From positions 1 through 11,859 of the forward strand of contig JAAWLY010000064.1 of the NCBI GenBank assembly GCA_022798155.1: a stretch of DNA of 11,859 nt, in the 5' to 3' direction. Each line of letters opens with the position of its first letter. Position 1 is the stretch's first letter. The notes under the pieces were generated by a model that was given only the letters and a program-made list of their open reading frames with translations, made no database searches and was not told the origin of the DNA. Below are positions 1-7,600 of the stretch, piece after piece. A program made the translations under genes and the position numbers. The DNA is from Lawsonibacter sp. GTDB lineage: Bacteria; Bacillota; Clostridia; Oscillospirales; Oscillospiraceae.

Positions 1-1031
1 GCCACCATAATCAGGATCTGCATGGAGCCGATGAAGCAGCCCAGGAACAGCAGCAGGGCGTTGAGCACCAGCAGGATGAGCACCTTGCTGCCCAGGCCCA
101 TGAGGAGGTTGGTCATCCAGCCGATCAGCCCGCTGGTGACGATGACCCAGTTGAAGATCAGGCCGGTGGCGCACAGGCACATGGACATGCCGGCGCTGAC
201 CAAGGTGTCCCGCAGGGCCTTGGTGAGCATCTTCAGGTTGAAGCGCTTCAGGCAGATGGACATGACCACGCAGTACAGGGCGGCCACCACGGAGCACTCG
301 GTGGGGGTGAACACGCCGGTCATGATGCCCAGCACCAGGATAGCGGGGCCGCCCAGGGCGGGCAGGGCCTCCCAGGTGTACTTAAAGCGGTCGTGCCAGG
401 AGGATTTGGGGACGGTGGGGCACTTGATGCCCTGGGTCTTCACGGCGACGACCACCCAGACCATCATGGCCACGCCCATGAGGATGCCGGGCAGCATGCC
501 CGCCTGGAACATGGCCAGGGTGGAGCACTGGCTGAGGAAGGCCCACACCACGAAGTTGATGGAGGGCGGGATGATGGGGCCGATGCCGGCGGATGCCGCT
601 GTGACGGCCACGGAGAAGTTCCGGTCATAGCCCGCGTCGGACATGGCCTTTACCTCCATGGTGCCCAGCCCGCCGGCGTCGGCCAGGGCGGAGCCGGACA
701 TGCCGGCGAAGATCATGGAAGCCAAAATGTTGGCGTGGGCCAGGCCGCCGGTGAGGTGGCCGATCCATTTTTCCGCCATGGTGAAGATCCGGTCGGTCAG
801 CCCGACCTCATTCATAAAGCAGCCCACGAAGAGGAAGGCGGGCAGGGCCAGCATGTTGAAGTCGGCCAGGGCGTTGGCGGTGCGCTGGGCAAACATGACG
901 AAAGACTGGTGGTTGAAGACGATAAACTCAAAGCCGGAGGCCAGCATGGCGTAGGAGATAGGCACTTGCAGCAAAATCAGGGCCACAAAGGTGATGAAAT
1001 ATATGGCCAGATAGGGGTCAAGATTAGTCAA
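1..1031 (-). CDS. dctM: TRAP transporter large permease DctM (C-terminus cut by window edge)
   Basis: This is the large membrane subunit of a tripartite ATP-independent periplasmic (TRAP) transporter, the subunit that carries the substrate using an ion gradient. About 343 residues are visible of a family length near 425; the end lies beyond the left edge. Translation gives many hydrophobic segments and DctM-like stretches: MLALPAFLFVG, ILASMIFAGMSGSALAD, a glycine/proline-rich ASAGIGPIIPPSINFV loop, and LGIMTGVFTPTECSVVAALY. The best start is a TTG at 1031-1029, giving MTNLDPYLAIYF, which overlaps the dctQ stop by 8 bp. A GGAGGGAGGG ribosome site lies just upstream, and no ATG or GTG sits better. 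The overlap implies translational coupling with dctQ. The substrate cannot be read from this subunit; C4-dicarboxylates, sialic acid and other organic acids are all known TRAP substrates. Confidence 0.93.
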   Translation of the reverse strand, partial: MTNLDPYLAIYFITFVALILLQVPISYAMLASGFEFIVFNHQSFVMFAQRTANALADFNMLALPAFLFVGCFMNEVGLTDRIFTMAEKWIGHLTGGLAHANILASMIFAGMSGSALADAGGLGTMEVKAMSDAGYDRNFSVAVTAASAGIGPIIPPSINFVVWAFLSQCSTLAMFQAGMLPGILMGVAMMVWVVVAVKTQGIKCPTVPKSSWHDRFKYTWEALPALGGPAILVLGIMTGVFTPTECSVVAALYCVVMSICLKRFNLKMLTKALRDTLVSAGMSMCLCATGLIFNWVIVTSGLIGWMTNLLMGLGSKVLILLVLNALLLFLGCFIGSMQILIMV

Positions 1032-1602
1032 CGACGGACCCTCCCTCCTGCGCCACGGGGGCGCAAATTGATTCATCGCCGGTTACCAGAAAGGCGATGG
1101 TCTTGTAGCCGCTGAGGACCAGCATGAGAATGCTCATCACCAGCACGGGCAGCGCGTAGTAGTAGGCCTTGCAGAAGGGCAGGCCGCCCACCGGGGGCAT
1201 TTTCACCTGCATGGTGAACAGCGTGTAGCTGGCGGGGATGTAGGCGATGGTGATGGCCAGGATAATCAGGTTGGTGATGTTGAACATCACCCGGCGGAAC
1301 CAGTTGGGCATCTTTTTCATAATGAACTCCAGCACCGCGTGCTCGTTGTCCCAGTAGACGGTGCACCAGCCCAGGCTCATGGACCAGATCATCAGGGCGG
1401 TGACCGCCTCGTCGATGCCATAGATGGGATTTTTAAACACAAACCGCATAATCACCTGAAAGCACAGCAGGCCCATGAAGAGGAAGATCACATAGCCGGT
1501 GAATGTTTTCAGCAGATCAATGAGTTTGTCGATCCCTTTTCCAACGGATAAAATCGCTTGTTTCATACGCTGTCTTGTACGATACGCAATCTGCGCAATC
1601 AT
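1024..1602 (-). CDS. dctQ: TRAP transporter small permease DctQ
   Basis: This is the small membrane subunit of a TRAP transporter, which partners the DctM permease encoded directly downstream. The protein is 192 residues, a normal family length, with four predicted membrane segments near residues 32-55, 65-85, 103-128 and 147-172. The family signature between segments 1 and 2 is visible as RFVFKNPIYGIDE followed by a tryptophan-rich helix (LMIWSMSLGWCTVYW). The reading frame runs further upstream, but the ATG at 1602-1600 follows an AGGAAGGGAG ribosome site at a good distance, so the longer start at 1668 is rejected. The stop overlaps the dctM start by 8 bp, as in a coupled operon. A sigma-A promoter lies at 1694-1722. 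The solute-binding protein DctP, which gives such systems their specificity, is not upstream and may be encoded past dctM. Confidence 0.93.
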   Translation of the reverse strand: MIAQIAYRTRQRMKQAILSVGKGIDKLIDLLKTFTGYVIFLFMGLLCFQVIMRFVFKNPIYGIDEAVTALMIWSMSLGWCTVYWDNEHAVLEFIMKKMPNWFRRVMFNITNLIILAITIAYIPASYTLFTMQVKMPPVGGLPFCKAYYYALPVLVMSILMLVLSGYKTIAFLVTGDESICAPVAQEGGSVVD

Positions 1603-1615
1603 ACGCTCCCTTCCT

Positions 1616-1673
1616 GCAAATTTGCCCTGCGCCGGGAAGTGGGAGCCGGGCGTTCTCCCATGCCTCAAATTTG
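1616..1673. repeat. Pair of AAATTT-centred palindromes in the dctQ leader
   Basis: The perfect palindrome GCAAATTTGC lies at 1616-1625, overlapping the area just before the dctQ ribosome site. A second copy of its core, CAAATTTG, lies at 1666-1673, 50 bp away and downstream of the promoter. Two matching palindromes about five helical turns apart could be operator half-sites for a repressor of the TRAP operon. They are short and AT-rich, so chance cannot be excluded. Confidence 0.3.
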
Positions 1674-1693
1674 TATTATATCGTCATAACATA

Positions 1694-1722
1694 TTATTAC
1701 CATATATTTTGGCCTTTGGCAA
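1694..1722 (-). promoter_or_regulatory. Sigma-A promoter of the dctQM operon
   Basis: On the minus strand the -35 hexamer TTGCCA (1717-1722) is separated by 17 bp from the -10 hexamer TAATAA (1694-1699). The -10 is preceded by TG at the extended -10 position. The stretch is sharply AT-rich against GC-rich surroundings. It would start transcription near 1687, leaving a leader of about 85 nt before dctQ. It falls between the end of the MFS gene and dctQ, where no terminator is visible, so read-through from the upstream operon is also possible. Confidence 0.65.
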
Positions 1723-1789
1723 GTAAAACTTCAAATCTGCTGTATATTTTGTCTATTTGAACAAGATTAAATGCGGAAAATTGTGTAAA

Positions 1790-2995
1790 TTAACTGCTCG
1801 GCTCCCGGTGGAGGATGAGAAACCAGCACGCCAGAAAGAGCAGGCAGTTTCCCGCGCTGACCCCCAGGCTGAGAAGAACGATGGTCCAGGAACCCAGCAG
1901 GTCGCACAGCCAGCCCCCCAGCAGGTTGGCGCCGATGGTCCCCGCGACGCTGCTTACCGTCAGTCCCATGGAGATGGAGAAGCTGCGCACCCGCCGGTCG
2001 GCGGTGCGGGCGAAGCACTCCACGCTGCCCGAAAAAAAGAAAGCGAAGCTGAGGGACTGCAGGCACTGTCCCACATACAGCGGCCACAGCCCGGGGAGCA
2101 GCCAGAAGCAGATGGGCCGGAGCAGCCCGGCGGCCAGGGCGCCACCCATCAAAAACCACTGGGAGCAGCCGATCCGGCGCTGAAAGACGGCCAGGGCCAG
2201 CAGGCCAAGGCACTCCACCACGGCTCCCGCGCCGCACACCGCGCCGTAGACCCCGGCGTCTCCCGCCCGGTCCTGGACGATGAGAGAGAGAAAGCTGCCG
2301 ATGGGCCGGTGGCTGAACCAGTACAGGGTACACAGCAGCAGACACAGCAGATAGCGGGGATTTTTCCCCAGTACCCGGAACGCCATAGCCATGGAGAGGA
2401 CGTCTTGGTTCTGTTCCCGACGGTTGCCCAGCTCCAGCTTGGGCAGAGCCAGCAGAAAGGGGATCATCAGGCAGAACAGCCCCGCCTGAATCAGGAAATA
2501 TCCGTCCCACCCAAACAGGCGGAAGCAGTACCCGGCGGCGATGGAGGCGGCGGCAAAACCGATGGAGCCCCCCGCCCGTACCCGACTGTAGATCAGTCCG
2601 GGGTCCAGTGCCCGGCTGCCGTCCACCCAGGCGTCCATCAGCTGGCTGAAGGGGTAGGCCAGGCCGGCCTCCAAGACCAGCAGGGGGATGGACACCAGGG
2701 GGCGCTCCGCCCACAGGGTGACGCACAGGGCGGAAATCAGGCCGATGCAGATGAGAAGGTACTTCCTGGTTGTGAGAAAGGTGTCGGTGATGTAGCCCCC
2801 CACCGGCTCCATCAGCAGATTGGCCAGCAGGGTGAGGCTGGTGATAACGCCGCACAGGGTGGCGCTGATCCCCAGCTGGGTGAGGTAAGGGACGATAAAG
2901 CTGGAAAAGACGCAGTACCCCGCATAGTAGAGAAAGTAGGCGGCGAAAAAGGGGGCGGAGTACCCCCGCCGCCCCAGCGCTACCCCTCCAGACAT
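1790..2995 (-). CDS. MFS sugar-type symporter
   Basis: This is a major facilitator superfamily membrane transporter of 401 residues, with about 12 hydrophobic segments and a central cytoplasmic loop near residues 185-205 (PKLELGNRREQNQDV). The first half resembles the LacY/nucleoside-symporter-like MFS branch (MFS_1_like): SAPFFAAYFLYYAGY near the N-terminus, a GGYITD loop after segment 2, and DAWVDGS...YSRVRAGGSIGFA around segments 4-5. That branch mostly carries sugars, nucleosides or aromatic acids by proton symport. The start is ATG 2995-2993, overlapping the end of the sialidase-like gene by 16 bp. No good ribosome site precedes it, so translation is probably coupled to the gene before it. 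The frame is open back to 3319, but that upstream part is arginine/proline-rich shadow coding inside the neighbour. The substrate is presumably what the neighbouring enzymes release or convert (inference). Confidence 0.85.
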   Translation of the reverse strand: MSGGVALGRRGYSAPFFAAYFLYYAGYCVFSSFIVPYLTQLGISATLCGVITSLTLLANLLMEPVGGYITDTFLTTRKYLLICIGLISALCVTLWAERPLVSIPLLVLEAGLAYPFSQLMDAWVDGSRALDPGLIYSRVRAGGSIGFAAASIAAGYCFRLFGWDGYFLIQAGLFCLMIPFLLALPKLELGNRREQNQDVLSMAMAFRVLGKNPRYLLCLLLCTLYWFSHRPIGSFLSLIVQDRAGDAGVYGAVCGAGAVVECLGLLALAVFQRRIGCSQWFLMGGALAAGLLRPICFWLLPGLWPLYVGQCLQSLSFAFFFSGSVECFARTADRRVRSFSISMGLTVSSVAGTIGANLLGGWLCDLLGSWTIVLLSLGVSAGNCLLFLACWFLILHREPSS

Positions 2996-4044
2996 GACAC
3001 GGGGAGGCGGGCCAGGACCAGGGCGCGGTTGAAAATACAGTTTCCCCCGGTCCAGCCCTGCTCGTAGAAGCAGTAGAGGGTTTTCCCGTCCGGGCTGGCG
3101 GCCAGGTCGGAGGCGCCGGATTCCTGTTCCAGCAGAAGACCTTGGCTCCAGGTGCGGCCGTCGTCCCGGCTGAGCCGGAGGGTCAGCCGCTGGCGGGCGT
3201 CCAGACTCCAGCGGACCGCCTCCCCTTGGCGCTGGCGCTCCAAGGCGGGCTTGTCCTCGTAGGCGCAGTTGGAGAAGGCCATGCGCCCCCCGCCCAGGCA
3301 GACCAGCGCCCCGGAGCACACCGGGTCGGGCAGGGTTGGGTCCAGCCAGGGCTGGCTCCAGTGCTCCGGTCCCCCCTGGCAGAAGGCCCGGAGGCGGCAG
3401 CCGGGGATCTCATGGCGCATGGTGGCCAGCAGGGTGCCGTCCGACCGCTCGGCCACCGAGGCCTCGGTGGGGTCGCCCACCCCGTTTCCTGCCGGTACCA
3501 CAGAACTGCAGTGCCACGCCTCTCCCCCGTCTGTACTGTACAGACAGGCGAAGCAGGCGGGCAGATGGGCGTTCTCTCCCCGGCTGAGCCACAGGGGAAT
3601 CACCAGGGTGCCGTCGGCCATCTCCACCCCATGTCCAGGGGAGATGGACCACAGGGTTACCGGCCATTTGTCCCGGAAAGCGTCGATTTCCCCGGTCAGC
3701 TCACGGGTGGGGCCGAAGGTAAGGCCGCCGTCCCGGCTCCTCCGGCAGAAGAGGCGGCTGTAGTCCTGGCACCAGAACAGCAGCAGTTCCCCGGAGGAGC
3801 GGACCAACAGCATGGGGTTGTGGAGCAGCTCCTCCCCCTCCGGCTCCTTCAGCACCGTCCGGGGCCCAAAGCTGCGCCCGCCATCTTCGCTGCGGCGCAT
3901 CAGAAGGGCGCGGCGGCTGCTTTCGCCGCTTCTCCCCTCATAAGTGACCAGAAGCTCCCCGGAGGGCAGGACCGCGATTCCAGGCACCCGGTAGCTGTCG
4001 AAGCCCAGCGCACCGTTTTGTTCCACCACATATTTTTCTTCCAT
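2980..4044 (-). CDS. Sialidase-fold (BNR/Asp-box) protein, non-canonical active site
   Basis: The 354-residue protein has a six-bladed sialidase-type propeller layout. An RIP-like motif YRVPG lies at residues 18-22 (first triad Arg, R19). Four Asp boxes of the form S-x-D-x-G-x-x-W/F start at residues 52, 103, 170 and 292, with a degenerate one at 221-229. The expected glutamate region is TEASVAERSDG (192-203), a second arginine is probably R217 or R219, and the third is probably R286 in RQRLTL. The C-terminal FYEQG (326-330) matches the usual LYE strand. However, the segment that normally carries the nucleophilic tyrosine (YSSL-type) reads SGASDL, with Ala311 at that place. There is no signal peptide, so it should act inside the cell. 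ATG 4044-4042 lies 1 nt after the upstream stop, with a GAGGGG ribosome site. It may be an intracellular glycosidase on a sialic-acid-like sugar or another use of the fold. Confidence 0.8.
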   Translation of the reverse strand: MEEKYVVEQNGALGFDSYRVPGIAVLPSGELLVTYEGRSGESSRRALLMRRSEDGGRSFGPRTVLKEPEGEELLHNPMLLVRSSGELLLFWCQDYSRLFCRRSRDGGLTFGPTRELTGEIDAFRDKWPVTLWSISPGHGVEMADGTLVIPLWLSRGENAHLPACFACLYSTDGGEAWHCSSVVPAGNGVGDPTEASVAERSDGTLLATMRHEIPGCRLRAFCQGGPEHWSQPWLDPTLPDPVCSGALVCLGGGRMAFSNCAYEDKPALERQRQGEAVRWSLDARQRLTLRLSRDDGRTWSQGLLLEQESGASDLAASPDGKTLYCFYEQGWTGGNCIFNRALVLARLPVSCLEG

Positions 4045-4045
4045 C

Positions 4046-4489
4046 TCACTGCCCCTCTCCCGGAAAATCGCAGTCGTACTGCTGAACGTACTTGTCCATC
4101 CCCGAGGCGGAGTAGAGAACCATAGTGCAGCAGCTGCCAAAATCCCCGGTGCGCACCACCGCCGCCGCCCGCTGCATCACCTGTTCCAGTTCCGGCTGGC
4201 TGATGGTACTGCCGGGCAACTGGGGGAGAAGGGCTTGGATGGTCTGGTACATCGCAGGGTTGTACTGGGGCATCAGCTGAAAGACCTGGTACCGCTCGGC
4301 CACTAGATCGTTGAGGATGGCCTTTAAGGTCTGGAGCAGGGTAGGCACCCCCCGCGTCAGGGACAGATCGATGACAGGGCACCCCCTGGGAATGGGCATG
4401 TTGGCGTCGCAGATAACAATGGGGTCCTTGTGGCGGGCACGGGCCAGGGCGCCGGTGAGCGCGGCATTGATGACACAGCTTTTTACCAT
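4046..4489 (-). CDS. RbsD/FucU-family sugar mutarotase (D-ribose pyranase-like)
   Basis: The protein is 147 residues (family about 130-145). RbsD/FucU proteins are ring-shaped cytoplasmic oligomers that speed the interconversion of pyranose, furanose or anomeric forms of a sugar after uptake. The family core is clear: RARHKDPIVICDANMPIP with His20 and Asp28 at the RbsD catalytic positions, then DLSLTRGVP, and near the end RTGDF followed by a hydrophobic strand. Where E. coli RbsD has a Pro-Tyr-Ala-Asn stretch lining the sugar pocket, this protein has Ser-Cys-Cys-Thr, so the sugar may differ from ribose. A tail of about 18 residues follows the family core. A GGAGGG ribosome site sits 6 nt before ATG 4489-4487. 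It is the first gene of an operon with the sialidase-fold and MFS genes (1-nt gap, then 16-bp overlap). No rbsK, rbsABC or fucose genes are present. Confidence 0.88.
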   Translation of the reverse strand: MVKSCVINAALTGALARARHKDPIVICDANMPIPRGCPVIDLSLTRGVPTLLQTLKAILNDLVAERYQVFQLMPQYNPAMYQTIQALLPQLPGSTISQPELEQVMQRAAAVVRTGDFGSCCTMVLYSASGMDKYVQQYDCDFPGEGQ

Positions 4490-4505
4490 AAAATTCCCTC
4501 CATCT

Positions 4506-4525
4506 GTTATATAATATTATATAAC
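4506..4525. promoter_or_regulatory. Perfect 20-bp palindrome, likely operator of the rbsD-like operon
   Basis: GTTATATAATATTATATAAC at 4506-4525 equals its own reverse complement. It starts right after the expected transcription start (about 4527) of the promoter at 4534-4562 and ends 7 bp before the GGAGGG ribosome site. The adjoining ATAACGTTAT (4521-4530) is also self-complementary and shares the ATAAC end. Position and symmetry fit a homodimeric repressor that blocks initiation or clearance. No regulator gene is in the window. Confidence 0.6.
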
Positions 4526-4533
4526 GTTATTAC

Positions 4534-4562
4534 ATTATATAGCATATCGAGCGGAGGGTCAA
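4534..4562 (-). promoter_or_regulatory. Sigma-A promoter of the rbsD-like/sialidase-like/MFS operon
   Basis: On the minus strand the -35 hexamer TTGACC (4557-4562) is separated by exactly 17 bp from a perfect TATAAT (4534-4539). This is nearly the full housekeeping consensus. Such a strong promoter combined with a palindrome over the start region suggests an operon held off by a repressor until its substrate is present. The leader to the mutarotase ATG is about 38 nt. Confidence 0.8.
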
Positions 4563-4599
4563 TCCCATTTAAGAAATTTTGCCCGCAGAGAGGGAGGAC

Positions 4600-4643
4600 A
4601 AAAAAGGGCCCCGTGGAGCGGGACTTCAGCCGGATGACTGAAG
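4600..4643 (-). terminator. Probable intrinsic terminator after the flagellin-like gene
   Basis: Downstream of the flagellin-like stop, the minus-strand RNA can form an 8-bp hairpin (arms 4636-4643 and 4624-4631, loop 4632-4635, one G-U pair). Next comes a short CCCG/CGGG hairpin (4610-4622), then GCCC and a run of six U (4600-4605). The second stem is short and not flush with the U run, so efficiency is uncertain. It separates this gene from the promoter at 4534-4562. Confidence 0.55.
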
Positions 4644-4675
4644 GGCTCGCCTCACAGGGCTGTTTCTTTTGGATG

Positions 4676-7600
4676 CTATTGCAGCAGCAGCTGCACGTCC
4701 TCAGCCCCCCGTCTGCCGTGGGTGAGCAGGGCCTGGGAGGATTCCTGGAGGATAGACCGCCGCATACTCTCCAGCAGAGTGCGGGCAACGGTGTTGTCCC
4801 GCACCAGGTTTTCCCGCAGGTTGATATACTGGTGGACGCTGCGCAGATTGCCAAAGCTCTGCTCCAGCTTGCTGCGCAGGGCGTCGTACACCTCCTGGAT
4901 TTGAGAGACCCACTCCCGGTCCGCGTCCAGAAGGACCTGGGCGGACTGGGCCTGCTCCGGGGTGAGCAGCGACATATCGTCCAGCTGGAGGGCCTGGGCG
5001 GACAGGCGGAACTGGGGCAGGGTAACGGTTTCTTCCCCCATCTGCAGGGGGATGCCCGTGTGGGTGGACAGCTTGGCGCTGCCGATGTCCGCCTCTCCGG
5101 AGATGCGCACCTTGCCGCAGCCGCCGAAGAGGCAGGCGCCGATATCCGCCCCGGGGTTGCCGCCCATGGCCTTGACGATCCGGGCGGTTCCGGAGATCAG
5201 GATGTCGCCGCACTCCCCCTGGACGCCGGCGCCGATGGCGGCGGCGTGGAACTCGGCCTCGGCGGAGATGCTGCCCCCCTGAATGTTAATGTCCCACACC
5301 GGGGCGCCCAGCGCCCCGCCGATACCCGCTCCGCCGCCCATACCGCCGGTGGCGTCTATTGTGCCACCCAGAATGGTGATGGAGCCCATAAAGCTCTGTT
5401 TTCCCGCGCCGATGCCCGCCCCGCCGCCGGAGCCGGCGGCGGTAATCACGCCGCCCCGGATGAAAATTTGGCTGAGCTGGTCCCGGCTGCCGCCGCTGTC
5501 CCGTCCGATGCCCGCGCCTCCCTCGCTTCCGGTGGCGGTGAGGGAGCCGTCGCCGTGGGGCTGGGAGCAGTCGATGCTGAGGGAGGTGCCGTCCCCCAGG
5601 GAGATGCCGGCGCAGCCGGAGCCGCTTTCAAAGCGGTTGTCGCTGCCGTTTTCCAAAATAAGGGTGACGTCATTTTCCCGGCCCAGGTCGAAGGCCCGGC
5701 CGGAGGACACCTGACACACCACGCCGTCCAGGGTGAGCGCCAGGGGCCCGATGCGGTCGGCCAGAGCGATTCTGCCGCTGAAGGGGGTCTGGTTGGTGTC
5801 GGTCCCGGAGCCGCCGGAGATGGCGGTCACCTGGCTGGACAGAATCAGCAGGGTGTGGGACTGCGCCTCATAGATCCAGTCCTGGCCCGCCTCGCCGCCG
5901 GTGATGGTGAAGGGGTTGGGGTACATGGAGTACTCCTCGAAGGAAGCTGTGTATTGGTTCCAGCGCAGATAGGCGTATTGGGCGTGGGGCTGGCCGGATT
6001 TGTCCCTGCCCTGGAGGAGCAGGGTGTGGATTGGGGAGCCGTGTTCCCCCTTTGACAGCCACAGCCGGGCCGGTTCGCCGCTCATCAGGGCCATCTTCAC
6101 CTGTTTGCCGTCCAGCGCCAGGGAGGTGATACTGCTCAGGCCCAAGGCCTTCCAGACCAGGTCGAAGGCCTCCAGCGGTTTTCCGTCGGGGGCGGTTGGC
6201 TGGACGGTCCCGCCCGCCAGAGAGACCGGGCCCTCTACAATCAGCGGGATGCTCAGGGGCTTGCCGGCCTCCTCCGCCTCCTCTTGAATCACCACCGCCC
6301 CGCCGGCCAGGCGCAGGGTGTTGCTCTGATTGGCGGCCAGGGTGCCCAGGCGGAGCAGGCCGCTGCCCTCTAAGGTGAGGCCGGCGCCTTCCCGGAGCTG
6401 GAGGGAGGCCAGTACGTTGGTTCCCGCAGTAAAGAGCCGAGCGGCGGGGGAGTCCACGGTGATCTGAGAGACCTCCACATTTTGGAGGGTTACGGCGCCG
6501 GATCCGGTAATCAGAATGGTTTCCTTTCCCGCCCCCTGAATGGTGATATTTGCCGTCCCGCCGGCAATCAGGGTGTTGGTCTCAGCCTGAAAGGACACGC
6601 CGGACAGGTCCCGCCCCGTAACCTGCATTGTACCCAGCTGCAGGGTTGGGGGGACGTTTCCTCCGTCCGCCGCAACGTCTCCGCTCGCCGGGGGGGCGCC
6701 CTCCGCCGTGACCATAGCCTGTCCGGCGGCGTCGGCGCCGGGAAGGGCGGATAAAATTCCCATCAGAAGGTCCAAATTGACCCCCTCCATCCCGGCCAGG
6801 AGGGACATCAGCGGGGAGCCGCTCAGAGAGAGGCCGCCGCCGTCGGCCAGCAGCAGGAGAAACTCCTGGAGCCCCGGGGCGGAGCCGCCGGTGAACTGGC
6901 TTTGGAAGTCGGCCAGACTGGTAAACTGGCCGTTGGTCAAAAGGGCGATGGACTCATCCAGGGAGAGGCCCTCACCCACCTTTTCCAGCAGCTGCTGCAG
7001 TCCGGCCGCGGCCTGCTGGGGGTCGAAGGTCTGGGAGGGGTCGCTGCCGGAGATGACCGCCCCCAGGTACAAAGCGGCCAGCGCGCCGGCCGCGGAGCTG
7101 TCCTCCAGGGAGACGTTTTGGATGGCGGCCAGCAGCTCCGCTCCGCTGGCGTTTTTGTCCAGCCCCAGGGCGGACAGCAGCTGGTCCGGGGAGGAGAGGG
7201 CCTGGGCGATGCCCCGCATCAGCCAGTCGGGGATGCCTTGATCCCCGCCCTGTGGGGCGGAAAGCTCCCCCATCACGGCATAGAGCAGGGCCTCCGTCCC
7301 CGCGCCGACCCCGGTGTCACCGTCCAGAAAGAGGGGGGTGCCCCCCGCTGTGCCGCTGGCAATCATCCGGTCTATGTCGCCCCGCAGCTGCTCCAGTTCG
7401 CTCTGGAGGGCGGAGCGGCGGGCGGTGCTGCCGCCGGCCTCTCGGGCCAGCTGCGCCATGCGGTCCAGGCTGTCCTTTACCTCGGAGAGGACGGCCTCCC
7501 CTGTCTGGAGGGCCCGCCGGCTCTCCCGGGTGTGGCTCTCCGCCTGGCCGACTCTGTCCATCAGCTGCTCCAGGGTTTTAGAGAGGGTAACCGGCGTTTT

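Noticed and set aside
1603..1668. Longer DctQ start at 1668
   Set aside because: The added residues are polar and basic with no good ribosome site. ATG 1602 has AGGAAGGGAG upstream.
1757..3067. Long plus-strand open frame of 436 codons opposite the MFS gene
   Set aside because: It is glutamine/glycine/proline-rich with no domain pattern, and it lies antisense to a well-supported membrane protein. It is a by-product of high GC.
2996..3319. Upstream extension of the MFS frame
   Set aside because: The extension is arginine/proline-rich and lies wholly inside the sialidase-fold gene. The membrane domain begins right after ATG 2995.
5069..5521. Considered a CRISPR or other DNA-level tandem array
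   Set aside because: The repeats are at the protein level only, in frame within a long gene, with diverged DNA and no spacers.
4430..6055. Plus-strand open frame of 541 codons opposite the flagellin-like gene
   Set aside because: The composition (Gly/Ala/Val/Gln-rich low complexity) follows from the antisense of glycine-rich repeats, and it has no credible ribosome site.
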